NCBI GenBank assembly: GCA_937871735.1
Contig: CALMOI010000142.1
Location: forward strand, 1-11,420
From: an uncultured Comamonadaceae bacterium
GTDB taxonomy: Bacteria > Pseudomonadota > Gammaproteobacteria > Burkholderiales > Burkholderiaceae_C
Direction: 5' to 3'
DNA: 11,420 nucleotides
The notes below the pieces were generated by a model. The model saw nothing but the letters and a program-made list of their open reading frames with translations. It did not search any database and was not told the DNA's origin. Positions 1-7,338 of the stretch are shown here, one piece after another. How positions within the stretch are numbered: position 1 is the first letter of the stretch; the number at the start of each line of letters is the position of its first letter. The translations under genes and the position numbers were made by a program.

Positions 1-46
1 GAGTGAGGATCTCACGCTGCTCTGACCACCCGGAGCGAGTTCATAA

Positions 47-160
47 CACGCTCTAAAGTTCGAGCTGGTCGCAGCAGATACCGTCGGCGCATACCTCATC
101 GACAAGACAACCACCGTCAGTGGAGGCTCCTCCAATTACCCGGACTCATCGAGTCCAACC
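47..160 (+). pseudogene. In-frame upstream continuation of the RTX protease, cut off by stop codons
   Basis: Between the in-frame TAA at 44-46 and the TTG at 161 the frame stays open and reads like protease sequence (ALKFELVAADTVGAYLID, then a Ser/Gly/Asn-rich stretch leading into the zinc helix). This is where M10 enzymes carry the strands before the HExxH helix, so these bases probably belonged to the ancestral coding region. No ATG and no good ribosome site is present. Bases 1-46 show no frame I can assign: frame 2 has stops at 23-25 and 44-46, and the other two frames give no recognisable protease sequence. The left edge of the window prevents a decision between frameshift, deletion junction and sequencing error. 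Confidence 0.4.
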
Positions 161-2971
161 TTGAAAATCAATCCGAATAGTGCCAGCGATCAAAGCCTTG
201 CCATGCATGAAATTGGGCATTATCTTGGATTAAAACATCCTGGGGATTACAACGGTTCCACGGTGGGTGGGCAAGAAGGTCCGTTCCTGCCGGTTGCAGA
301 AGATAATCTGGAGAACAGTGTCATGAGCTATACCAACGCTCATAGGGATTGGACTCATGTACGCCCATTTGACTTGGCTAGCGTTCAAGACCTGTTCGGT
401 GTCAACGCATCAGCCCGAGCCACCAATGACACCTACGCACCAGTGGCTGTCTATTCGGCCAGCAATCCCGACACCCATTTCATATGGGATGGTTCCGGGA
501 CAGACACCATCTCGCTGACCAATGCCGCAGCAGGGGCAACGGTGGACATGCGTGATGGGGCTTGGAGTTGGGTTGGGGCAGCCAAGGCTGCAAGTATCTT
601 GGCTGATGGTCAGTTCTTCATCAATCCCAACACCATCATCGAAAACCTGACCGGCAGCGCCTTTGCCGACACCGTGCGCGGTAATGAATCGGACAACAGC
701 ATCAACGGCGGAGCTGGCAATGACTCCCTGCGGGGCATGCAAGGCAACGACACCTTGATTGGCGATGCGGGTGCAGACACCTTGGAAGGCGGCGCAGGTG
801 ATGACACCTACGTGGTGGACAGCAGTGACACCGTGGTCGAAAGTGCTGGCCAAGGCATCGACACCGTGCAAGCCGACTTCAGCTATGCACTGGGCGCAGG
901 CATTGATGAACTGACCCTGACAGGCAGCACTGCGATCAATGGCACCGGCAATGCGTTGGACAACTGGATCGCGGGCAACAGCGCTGCCAACGGACTGATC
1001 GGTGGCGCTGGTAACGACACACTGGACGGCAGTGCAGGCATCGACACTGTGACCTACAGCGGTTCAACGACGGGCTACAGCCTGACCTACAACGGCGCAG
1101 GCAACCTCTCCATCGTTGACACCGATGCAACCAATGGCAACGACGGAACAGACTCATTGCTGAATGATGAGGTTGTTGTCTTTGGTGACCGCACCTTGAA
1201 CCTCGCCACTTTTGATGCCAACTTCTACTTGGCGACCTACAGCGACGTCAAAGCACTCTATGGCACAGACACCCTGGCCGCCACCAAGCACTTCGTCTCG
1301 ATAGGCTTCAAAGAAGGACGGCTGGGCAGTGGGAACCTCACTTTGACAGGCACAGCTGGGGCTGACAGCCTGACAGGTGCTGCAGGCAACGACACACTGG
1401 ATGGCGGTCTTGGCAATGACACGCTGGATGGCGGAGCCGGTATAGACACCGTCACCTACGCCAGCGCCAGCGCAGCAGTGACAGTGCTGCTGTACAGCAC
1501 GACAGCACCGCAAACCACGGGTGGTTCGGGCAGTGACACCTTGCTGAACATCGAAAACCTGATCGGCAGCAACTATGACGACCAGCTCAAAGGTAACAGC
1601 GCCAACAACGTTCTGACCGGCGGCGCTGGCAACGACTTGCTGGACGGCTGGAGCGGAGCCGACACCATGATCGGCGGCGCTGGCAACGACCGTTACTACG
1701 TCAATCTGAGCGGCGATGTGGTGATCGAGACCGACTCCAGCAGCGCCACAGGCGGCGTGGACACCGTCTACAGCATGCTAAGTGGCTACACGCTGGGAGC
1801 CAACGTGGAGAACGGTGTGCTGTACACCAACAGCGCCATGAACATGACGGGCAACAGCCTGAACAACGTGCTGACCGGCAACATCAACGCCAACGTGCTC
1901 GATGGCGCAGCCGGGGCCGACACCATGATCGGAGGAGACGGCTCAGACCGCTACGAGGTAGACAACGTGGGTGACGTGGTCAGCGAAACCAACGCCGACA
2001 GCGTGATTGGGGGTGTAGACACCGTGTCTTCCAGCATCAACTACACGTTAGGCTCCAACGTCGAAAACCTGATCCTGACGGGTACAGCAGCTGTAGGTAC
2101 AGGCAATGCACTGGACAACACCATCACGGCCAATGCAACAGACAACACGATCGATGGCGGAGCCGGTGTAGACACGGTGAGCTACGCCAGTGCAGGAGCA
2201 GCAGTGACAGTGCTGCTGTACAGCACGACAGCACCGCAAACCACGGGTGGTTCGGGCAGTGACACCTTGCTGAACATCGAAAACCTGATCGGCAGCAACT
2301 ATGACGACCAGCTCAAAGGTAACAGCGCCAACAACGTTCTGACCGGCGGCGCTGGCAACGACTTGCTGGACGGCTGGAGCGGAGCCGACACCATGATCGG
2401 CGGCGCTGGCAACGACCGTTACTACGTCAATCTGAGCGGCGATGTGGTGATCGAGACCGACTCCAGCAGCGCCACAGGCGGCGTGGACACCGTCTACAGC
2501 ATGCTAAGTGGCTACACGCTGGGAGCCAACGTGGAGAACGGTGTGCTGTACACCAACAGCGCCATGAACATGACGGGCAACAGCCTGAACAACGTGCTGA
2601 CCGGCAACATCAACGCCAACGTGCTCGATGGCGCAGCCGGGGCCGACACGATGACGGGCGGTGCAGGCAACGATACTTTCAAGTTCAGCAACTTGAGTGA
2701 CTTGGGTCTCGGGGCAGGCAGTCGCGATGTCATCACCGACTTCACGCAAGGTCAGGACAAGATCGACCTGTCGACGATAGATGCAAATCTCAGCACAGCG
2801 GGTGATCAAGCCTTCAGCCTCGTCACCAGCTTCAGCACGACTGCGGGTGAAGTCCGTTACAGCGGCGGCATCATCTATCTCAACACTGACAACGACACGG
2901 CGGCGGAGTACGAGATTCAGCTCACCGGCACGATCCCGACGGCCTTGAGCGCGGCGGACTTCGTGCTGTAA
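161..2971 (+). CDS. Serralysin-type (M10) RTX metalloprotease, N-terminus missing or frameshifted
   Basis: Secreted calcium-binding RTX protein with the zinc site of M10 metalloproteases. Numbered from the TTG at 161, HEIGHYLGLKHP (residues 16-27) gives three His ligands and the catalytic Glu17, and SVMSY (53-57) is the Met-turn. From about residue 180 come blocks of GGxGxDxLx nonapeptides (near 183-215, 281-292, 402-432, 490-520) alternating with YxVD..GDVV.E..DTV..YTLG.NVEN segments. The last ~100 residues (DTFKF..DVITDFTQGQDKIDLS to DFVL) resemble the type I secretion C-terminus of serralysins. No secretion genes are in the window. Family members have roughly 170 or more residues before the zinc motif; here the frame extends back only to codon 47, after TAA at 44-46 and TGA at 23-25. 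The TTG is merely the first possible start, without a convincing ribosome site. Either the 5' end lies in another frame or the gene is a remnant. A 452-bp internal repeat is listed separately. Function from motifs; substrate unknown. Confidence 0.75.
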   Translation: MKINPNSASDQSLAMHEIGHYLGLKHPGDYNGSTVGGQEGPFLPVAEDNLENSVMSYTNAHRDWTHVRPFDLASVQDLFGVNASARATNDTYAPVAVYSASNPDTHFIWDGSGTDTISLTNAAAGATVDMRDGAWSWVGAAKAASILADGQFFINPNTIIENLTGSAFADTVRGNESDNSINGGAGNDSLRGMQGNDTLIGDAGADTLEGGAGDDTYVVDSSDTVVESAGQGIDTVQADFSYALGAGIDELTLTGSTAINGTGNALDNWIAGNSAANGLIGGAGNDTLDGSAGIDTVTYSGSTTGYSLTYNGAGNLSIVDTDATNGNDGTDSLLNDEVVVFGDRTLNLATFDANFYLATYSDVKALYGTDTLAATKHFVSIGFKEGRLGSGNLTLTGTAGADSLTGAAGNDTLDGGLGNDTLDGGAGIDTVTYASASAAVTVLLYSTTAPQTTGGSGSDTLLNIENLIGSNYDDQLKGNSANNVLTGGAGNDLLDGWSGADTMIGGAGNDRYYVNLSGDVVIETDSSSATGGVDTVYSMLSGYTLGANVENGVLYTNSAMNMTGNSLNNVLTGNINANVLDGAAGADTMIGGDGSDRYEVDNVGDVVSETNADSVIGGVDTVSSSINYTLGSNVENLILTGTAAVGTGNALDNTITANATDNTIDGGAGVDTVSYASAGAAVTVLLYSTTAPQTTGGSGSDTLLNIENLIGSNYDDQLKGNSANNVLTGGAGNDLLDGWSGADTMIGGAGNDRYYVNLSGDVVIETDSSSATGGVDTVYSMLSGYTLGANVENGVLYTNSAMNMTGNSLNNVLTGNINANVLDGAAGADTMTGGAGNDTFKFSNLSDLGLGAGSRDVITDFTQGQDKIDLSTIDANLSTAGDQAFSLVTSFSTTAGEVRYSGGIIYLNTDNDTAAEYEIQLTGTIPTALSAADFVL
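1472..1923 (+). repeat. 452-bp perfect direct repeat, copy 1 (inside RTX gene)
   Basis: Base-by-base reading shows 1472-1923 repeated without mismatch at 2198-2649, an offset of 726 bp (242 codons, in frame). The copy encodes residues ~438-587: a beta-roll segment with the GSNYDDQLKGNSANN and GGAGND motifs and the DRYYVNLSGDVVIE linker. Identity stops at 1471/2197 upstream and at 1924/2650 downstream, though similarity continues more weakly on both sides. Confidence 0.93.
2198..2649 (+). repeat. 452-bp perfect direct repeat, copy 2 (inside RTX gene)
   Basis: Second copy of the repeat at 1472-1923, encoding residues ~680-829. The 274 bp between the copies (1924-2197) hold a diverged version of the same beta-roll unit. 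The complete period is therefore 726 bp, of which 452 bp are identical, synonymous positions included. This points to recent duplication or gene conversion. Confidence 0.93.
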
Positions 2972-2988
2972 GCGTGGTAGCCCGATGA

Positions 2989-3026
2989 CAAAAGCCCGAC
3001 CTCGCAAGAGGCCGGGCTTTTGTTTT
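2989..3026. terminator. Bidirectional rho-independent terminator between convergent genes
   Basis: Stem CAAAAGCCCG (2989-2998) pairs with CGGGCTTTTG (3013-3022). One A/C mismatch follows, then CCTC/GAGG closes on a GCAA tetraloop (3004-3007). On the + strand the stem is followed by TTTT (3023-3026), ending the RTX transcript 18 bp after its stop. The A-run at the left foot gives a T-run on the - strand, so it can also end the ferredoxin/fix transcript coming the other way. Confidence 0.88.
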
Positions 3027-3049
3027 GGAAAGGGCGAACGATTCGTCGC

Positions 3050-3373
3050 TTACCAAGCGGCGGGGTGGGCCTTCAGGCGCTCCACTGGCTCGCCGTTTTC
3101 CAGGTGGCTGGTGAAGATTTCTTCCACGTCGGCCACGCCGACGCCGCTGTACAGCACGCCTTCGGGGTAAACCAACACGTTGGGGCCCATTTCGCAGGGG
3201 CCTAGGCACCCGGAATAGGTGATGGCCACTTTGTCAAAGGCGTTGCGCTTTTGCAGCTCGCCCCAGAAGGCTTGCAGCACGGCGGTGGAGCCTTTGGCGG
3301 CGCAGGAGCCGCGCGGGTGCTGCGGCGGGCGGTTTTGGGTGCAGACGAAAACGTGTCGCAAAGGCTTGGGCAT
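3050..3373 (-). CDS. Thioredoxin-like [2Fe-2S] ferredoxin (Shethna FeSI type)
   Basis: A 107-residue soluble ferredoxin of the thioredoxin-fold [2Fe-2S] family, the type of Azotobacter Shethna protein I and the Clostridium pasteurianum [2Fe-2S] ferredoxin. Cluster ligands are Cys11 and Cys24 (VCTQNRPPQHPRGSC) and Cys56 and Cys60 (SGCLGPCEMG); the NRPxxHPRGSC and GCLGPC motifs are diagnostic. Length matches the family. The ATG at 3371-3373 has AAAGGAAG about 6 nt upstream and lies 22 bp after the fixX stop, so it is probably the last gene of the nifV-fixX transcript, ending at the terminator at 2989-3026. Such ferredoxins are often encoded in nif regions; their exact partner is poorly defined. 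Here it could accept or relay electrons around FixABCX/nitrogenase or help cofactor assembly (inference). Confidence 0.9.
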   Translation of the reverse strand: MPKPLRHVFVCTQNRPPQHPRGSCAAKGSTAVLQAFWGELQKRNAFDKVAITYSGCLGPCEMGPNVLVYPEGVLYSGVGVADVEEIFTSHLENGEPVERLKAHPAAW

Positions 3374-3395
3374 GGTGACTTCCTTTCGCTGGGGT

Positions 3396-3695
3396 TTAAC
3401 CGAACTTGAACAAGATGCCGTGGCCGCCGCGCGGATATTCCCAATCCACGTTGCTGAACTCGGAGCAGATCACGCGGCAGCTACCGCATTCCAGGCAGCC
3501 GTCGGTGATGAGGGTGACCGAGCCGTTGCCTTCTTCGTTGTAGCAACTGGCCGGGCACACGTAGGTGCAGGACTTTTGCTGACACTCGTTGGCGCAGACG
3601 TCGGGCTTTTTGATCTTGATGTGGGGGCGGCCCGCATCAACCCGGTAGCGGTTTTGAAACAGCTTGTCTTCAACTTTCACGACAATAGCGCTCAT
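3396..3695 (-). CDS. fixX: FixX, ferredoxin-like subunit of the FixABCX complex
   Basis: A 99-residue ferredoxin-like protein working with FixC. FixABCX oxidises NADH and splits the electrons between quinone and low-potential ferredoxin/flavodoxin for nitrogenase. It has two cysteine clusters, C34/C38/C43/C47/C51 (CANECQQKSCTYVCPASC) and C67/C70/C73/C77 (CLECGSCRVIC), enough for two [4Fe-4S] centres. It ends with the WEYPRGGHGI motif shared with the ETF:quinone oxidoreductase ferredoxin domain. The ATG at 3693-3695 overlaps the fixC stop by 4 bp (ATGA), implying translational coupling, and GGAGGG lies about 8 nt upstream. The frame stays open far upstream through fixC, but that longer reading is a compositional artefact. 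Confidence 0.95.
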   Translation of the reverse strand: MSAIVVKVEDKLFQNRYRVDAGRPHIKIKKPDVCANECQQKSCTYVCPASCYNEEGNGSVTLITDGCLECGSCRVICSEFSNVDWEYPRGGHGILFKFG

Positions 3696-5002
3696 CGGAA
3701 GGCCCTCCAGAGTTTGTAGGCGTCGCCCATCAGGCCGGTGAGCGAACGGGATTGACGGAAGCTCGAAAAGATTTCGCGCTCTTTGGTCTTTTTGTCCACG
3801 CCATCCACCGTGAACATCTTGCGGGCGGCACCCGACAGCAAGTTGGGGTAGCTGGTGAAGAACTGGTTGTTCTTGTGGAAGACCTCGGGCATGTCGCGGT
3901 ACTTGTGCAGGTCTTTCATGACGAAGCTGTCGTCCAGCGCGACCTTGTAGCTCTTGAGCGTGGCTTCGGTCATGGGCTTGCCAGCGGCCTTGGCGGCGAT
4001 CACCGCTTCGGCGGCCAAGCGGCCTGTGGTCATGGCGAGGTTGGAGCCTTCGCGGTGAACGGCGTTCACAAAGCCGCCCGAGTCGCCCACGATCATCCAG
4101 CCGTTGCCGTAGACCTTGGGCACGGCGTGAAAGCCGCCTTCGGGGATCAAGTGCGCGCAGTACTCTTTCATTTCGCCGCCAGCGACCAGCGGGGCAATCG
4201 ACGGGTGCTGCTTGAACTTTTCCAGCAAGGTGTAGGGCGAGGTCTTGTTGGGGTTGGCCTTGAAGTCGCCCAACATGCAGCCGATGCCGATGGTGAGCGA
4301 TTCTTTGTTGGTGTACAAAAAGCCGGTGCCCATCATGCCGTCGGTGATGGTGCCCATCGTTTCGATGACCACACCGTTTTCTTCGCCGACGTTGAAGCGT
4401 TGGCGGATGGTTTCTTCGGGCATGAACAAGATTTCCTTGACCGCCAAAGCCACGTTGCTGGCCTTGATCTCGCCGTGGAAACCGGCCTTGCGGGCCAGGG
4501 TGGAGTTCACGCCGTCGGCCAAGATCACCACGTCGGCAAACACGTCGCCGTGTTCGCGGTCGCAGCTCACGCCCACCACTTGGTTGCCGTCCAGGATCAG
4601 GTTGTTGACGGTGGTTTCGCAGATCAGCAGGGCCCCGGCTTCGCGCACCTTGGAGCTGAACCACTTGTCGAACTGCGCCCGGATGATGGTGTAGCGGTTG
4701 TACGGCGGCTTGTTGTATTCCTCGCTGCGGTAGTGGGTGCCGACAAAGCTGCTGTCGTCCATGACCCAAATGCGCTGCTCGATGATGTGGCGTTCCAGCG
4801 GCGCGTCATCCCGGAAGTCGGGGATGATTTTTTCGAGGGCATCCGAGTACAGGATCGCGCCTTGCACGTTCTTGGAGCCGGGGTATTCACCGCGTTCGAT
4901 TTGCAGCACCTTGAGGCCCGCTTTGGCCAGGGTGTACGCACAGGCATTGCCCGATGCGCCCGCACCGACGACGATGGCATCAAATTGAGATGGTTTTTTC
5001 AT
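3692..5002 (-). CDS. fixC: FixC, ETF:quinone oxidoreductase-like flavoprotein
   Basis: A 436-residue FAD protein, the electron-transferring-flavoprotein:quinone oxidoreductase-like subunit of FixABCX. It takes the high-potential electron from FixAB and passes it toward quinone, together with FixX. The N-terminal Rossmann motif VVGAGASG (residues 11-18) ends its first beta strand pair with an acidic residue (QIERGE). A second FAD motif, VGDSGGFVNAVHREGSN, lies in the C-terminal half. The start is the ATG at 5000-5002, because homology begins at MKKPSQFDAIVVGAG; the frame continues upstream to 5077 but overlaps fixB. The gap after fixB is 28 bp, with no strong Shine-Dalgarno. It overlaps fixX by 4 bp at its end. 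No key residue appears to be missing. Confidence 0.95.
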   Translation of the reverse strand: MKKPSQFDAIVVGAGASGNACAYTLAKAGLKVLQIERGEYPGSKNVQGAILYSDALEKIIPDFRDDAPLERHIIEQRIWVMDDSSFVGTHYRSEEYNKPPYNRYTIIRAQFDKWFSSKVREAGALLICETTVNNLILDGNQVVGVSCDREHGDVFADVVILADGVNSTLARKAGFHGEIKASNVALAVKEILFMPEETIRQRFNVGEENGVVIETMGTITDGMMGTGFLYTNKESLTIGIGCMLGDFKANPNKTSPYTLLEKFKQHPSIAPLVAGGEMKEYCAHLIPEGGFHAVPKVYGNGWMIVGDSGGFVNAVHREGSNLAMTTGRLAAEAVIAAKAAGKPMTEATLKSYKVALDDSFVMKDLHKYRDMPEVFHKNNQFFTSYPNLLSGAARKMFTVDGVDKKTKEREIFSSFRQSRSLTGLMGDAYKLWRAFR

Positions 5003-5030
5003 GATGAGCCCGAGTGGGTGGTGGCGGACA

Positions 5031-6137
5031 TCAAGCGACAGCTTTGAGGCTGCGTCGCTCGGCGAGGTGTTGCGCAAAGGCTTGCGTCAGGGCCGGCAGC
5101 ACTTGCAGTGCGTTGCCCACGATGCCGTGGTGCGCAAAGTCGAAGATCGGCGCGTTCGGGTCGGTGTTGATGGCCACGATCACGTCCGAGGCTTCGCAGC
5201 CCACCCGGTGTTGAATCGCGCCCGAGATCCCGGCGGCGATGTAGAGCTTGGGGCGCACGGTCTTGCCGGTTTGACCCACTTGGCGGTCGGCTTCAACCCA
5301 ACCGGCCTGCACGCAGGGGCGGGTCGCGCCGACTTCACCGCCCAGCACCCGGGCCAGCTCGAACACCAGCTTGAAGTTCTCGGGGTTCTTCAAGCCCTTG
5401 CCACCGGCCACGATCACGTCGGCGTAGGGCAGGTTGATCTTGTTGCTGTCCACGTCGGCAATGAAGTTCAGCAGCTTGGTGACGATTTGCGTCTCGACCA
5501 TGCCCAGCGTGTCGTGGGTGATGGTGCCGGTGCGACTGACGTCGGCGGCAGGCATGGCGGCGGTGCGGGGGCGCATGGTGGCCATCTGCGGGCGGTAGGC
5601 CAAGGTCATGATGGTGCAAAGCAGCGAGCCGCCAAAGGTGGGGCGGGTGGCGGCCAGCGCCTTGGAGGCGGGGTCGATGCGCAGCTCGGTGCAATCCGCG
5701 GTCAAGCCCGTCAGCAGCGTGGTGGCCACAGAACCGGCCAAGTCACGGCCCATCGAGGTCGCGCCCAGCAAGAAGATTTCTGGCTGGTACTTGTTGACCA
5801 AGTCGGTCATGCCCTTGGTGAAGGGTTCGTTGCGGTAGCCCTTCAAGACCGGGTCGGTCATGATGAAGGCCTTGTCCGCACCAAAGGTGAAGGCTTCGGC
5901 GGCGAACTTTTCCAGGTGTTCGTCCGGGCCGCCCAGCAGCACGGCACCCACGTAGCTGCCCAGGGTGTCGGCCAGCTTGCGGGCTTCGCCCAGCAGTTCC
6001 CACGAGACGCTGTGGACGTGACCACGGTCATGCTCGATGAACACCCACACGCCCTTATAGGCTTTCAGATGTTCCGGCAGCTCCAGATTGCGACCGCGAC
6101 CGGCGGGCGGGCGTTTGACGGGAGGGGTGGCACTCAT
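5031..6137 (-). CDS. fixB: FixB, ETF alpha-subunit-like protein
   Basis: A 368-residue alpha subunit of the Fix electron-transfer flavoprotein. With FixA it forms the FAD-containing heterodimer that bifurcates electrons from NADH during nitrogen fixation. The N-terminal ETF domain contains SMGRDLAGSVATTL and TGLTADCTEL. The C-terminal FAD-binding domain, about residues 298-344, has LYIAAGISGAIQH and DPNAPIFDFAHHGIVGN, the classic ETF-alpha signature. The ATG at 6135-6137 overlaps the fixA stop by 4 bp (ATGA), so the two subunits are probably coupled in translation; AAGGAA precedes it. An N-terminal Pro/Arg-rich stretch (PPVKRPPAGRGR) before the first conserved strand is typical of the longer FixB form rather than housekeeping EtfA. 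Confidence 0.95.
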   Translation of the reverse strand: MSATPPVKRPPAGRGRNLELPEHLKAYKGVWVFIEHDRGHVHSVSWELLGEARKLADTLGSYVGAVLLGGPDEHLEKFAAEAFTFGADKAFIMTDPVLKGYRNEPFTKGMTDLVNKYQPEIFLLGATSMGRDLAGSVATTLLTGLTADCTELRIDPASKALAATRPTFGGSLLCTIMTLAYRPQMATMRPRTAAMPAADVSRTGTITHDTLGMVETQIVTKLLNFIADVDSNKINLPYADVIVAGGKGLKNPENFKLVFELARVLGGEVGATRPCVQAGWVEADRQVGQTGKTVRPKLYIAAGISGAIQHRVGCEASDVIVAINTDPNAPIFDFAHHGIVGNALQVLPALTQAFAQHLAERRSLKAVA

Positions 6138-6982
6138 GACAGTTCCTTCAGCAGCAGGTCAGATTCCAGCGTGGGGTGGTTGGTAAAGATTTTTTGGATC
6201 AGGTTCAGCGACACATCGCGCAGGCTGGAGTTGTCCAGATCCACCATTTCGGCCTTTTCGCTGCGGGGCGTGGGGCCAAACACTTTGCTCACCACCGTGG
6301 GCGAGCCTTTGAGGCCGATCTTTTCCAAGTCCTCAATCCCGGCTTGCTCCTTGTTCCACTTGCGCACCGAATAAGCGGCGGCGTGGATCATGGCGGGCAT
6401 GGTGGCAAAGCGCAGTTCGTTGGTGTTTTCCAGCATGGTGATCAGGCACGGCAGCGCGGTCTTGAGCACTTGCACGCCGCCTTCGGCGCGGCGCTCCACC
6501 GTGATGGAGCGGCCCAGCAAATCGGTTTCGACGATGCGCGAGACGTAGGTCAAGAGCTGCAAGTCCATGCGCTTGGCAATGCCGGGGCCGACTTGGGCGG
6601 TGTCGCCGTCAATGGTCTGCTTGCCGGTGAAGACGATGTCCACCGCTTGCTCTTTGTTGATTTGGCGAATGGCGGCGGCCAGCGCGTAGCTGGTGGCCAG
6701 CGTGTCGGCACCGGCAAAAGCGCGATCCGTGACCAGCACCGCATCATCAGCGCCAAAGCTGATGCACTTGCGCAGTGCTTCTTCGGCTTGGGGCGGGCCC
6801 ATGCAAATCACGGTGACGCGGCCACCGAACTTGTCTTTCAGGCGCAGCGCCTCTTCCAGCGAGAACAGGTCATACGGGTTGACGATGGCCGGAACGCCTT
6901 GGCGCATGATGGTGTTGGTCACCGGGTGAACCCGGATCTGCGCCGAATCCGGCACTTGTTTGATACAGACGACGATGTGCAT
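6134..6982 (-). CDS. fixA: FixA, ETF beta-subunit-like protein
   Basis: A 282-residue beta subunit of the Fix electron-transfer flavoprotein, partner of FixB. In bifurcating ETFs this subunit takes part in NADH binding and carries part of the second flavin site. It begins MHIVVCIKQVPDS and includes VICMGPPQAEEALRKCISFGAD and TGKQTIDGDTAQVGPGIA, all hallmark ETF-beta/FixA segments. The long C-terminal part (IEDLEKIGLKGSPT..V) follows the FixA pattern. The start ATG (6980-6982) has a perfect AGGAGGT 4 nt upstream and lies 11 bp after nifW. This is one of the strongest ribosome sites in the block, suggesting high expression of the Fix complex. Length is normal for the family. Confidence 0.95.
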   Translation of the reverse strand: MHIVVCIKQVPDSAQIRVHPVTNTIMRQGVPAIVNPYDLFSLEEALRLKDKFGGRVTVICMGPPQAEEALRKCISFGADDAVLVTDRAFAGADTLATSYALAAAIRQINKEQAVDIVFTGKQTIDGDTAQVGPGIAKRMDLQLLTYVSRIVETDLLGRSITVERRAEGGVQVLKTALPCLITMLENTNELRFATMPAMIHAAAYSVRKWNKEQAGIEDLEKIGLKGSPTVVSKVFGPTPRSEKAEMVDLDNSSLRDVSLNLIQKIFTNHPTLESDLLLKELS

Positions 6983-6993
6983 GGCAACCTCCT

Positions 6994-7332
6994 TCAGGCA
7001 ACGGCGCGCTGGGGCATGGAGGCTTTGAGGCTGTCCAGCGACACGTGCTGGCGGCCATCCACGTCTTGGAACACCTTGAACACCTTCTCGTTGGCGGGCG
7101 TGGACTTGACGAAATCGCCATACGCCTTGGTGAGCAAGGTGCGGTAGGTGGTGAACATCTTCAGTTCGTCTTCCGGGTTCAGATCCGTTTGCTGGCGGAT
7201 GTACTGGAAGAAGCGCTTCAAGATGTGCAAGCGGCTGACGTTGACCACGCTTTGGTCAAACGGCACGCCAAAAAATTGCAGGAAGTCCTCCGCCGAGGAC
7301 AGTGCCTTGAGTTGTTGCAGGAAATTTTCCAT
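6994..7332 (-). CDS. nifW: NifW, nitrogenase stabilising/protective protein
   Basis: A 112-residue protein of the NifW family, linked to full activity of the MoFe protein and to its late maturation or protection from oxygen; the biochemical role is still unsettled. Recognisable features are the N-terminal LSSAEDFLQFFGVPFD, the central NVSRLHILKRFFQYI helix, and the conserved YRTLLTKAYGDFV region. The length is typical. The ATG at 7330-7332 follows the cysE stop by 6 bp, and its GAGGAG ribosome site (8 nt spacing) lies inside the end of cysE. The order nifV-cysE-nifW is the same as in the Azotobacter nif region; nifW beside fixABCX also occurs in some rhizobia. Confidence 0.95.
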   Translation of the reverse strand: MENFLQQLKALSSAEDFLQFFGVPFDQSVVNVSRLHILKRFFQYIRQQTDLNPEDELKMFTTYRTLLTKAYGDFVKSTPANEKVFKVFQDVDGRQHVSLDSLKASMPQRAVA

Positions 7333-7338
7333 GGATGC

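Noticed and set aside
1472..2649. Repeat array considered as CRISPR or mobile element
   Set aside because: There are only two long copies, in frame within a coding region, encoding RTX beta-roll; no short regular repeats with spacers, inverted ends or transposase.
161..2971. RTX protein as a pore-forming toxin (HlyA type)
   Set aside because: No hydrophobic pore domain or acylation region is visible; instead the M10 zinc motif and a serralysin-like C-terminus are present.
3396..4769. FixX reading frame extended to a 457-residue protein
   Set aside because: The added part is an Arg/His/Gln-rich out-of-frame reading of fixC. Homology starts at MSAIVVKVEDK with its own ribosome site and an ATGA overlap.
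3752..5047. Long open frame on the + strand opposite fixC
   Set aside because: Its His/Ala/Val/Gly/Asp-rich sequence is the mirror of codon bias in fixC, with no domain or ribosome site. fixC on the other strand has full family motifs.
5001..6374. 457-codon open frame on the + strand opposite fixB/fixA
   Set aside because: Low-complexity Gly/His/Gln composition typical of an antisense shadow in high-GC DNA; it crosses the boundary of two well-supported genes.
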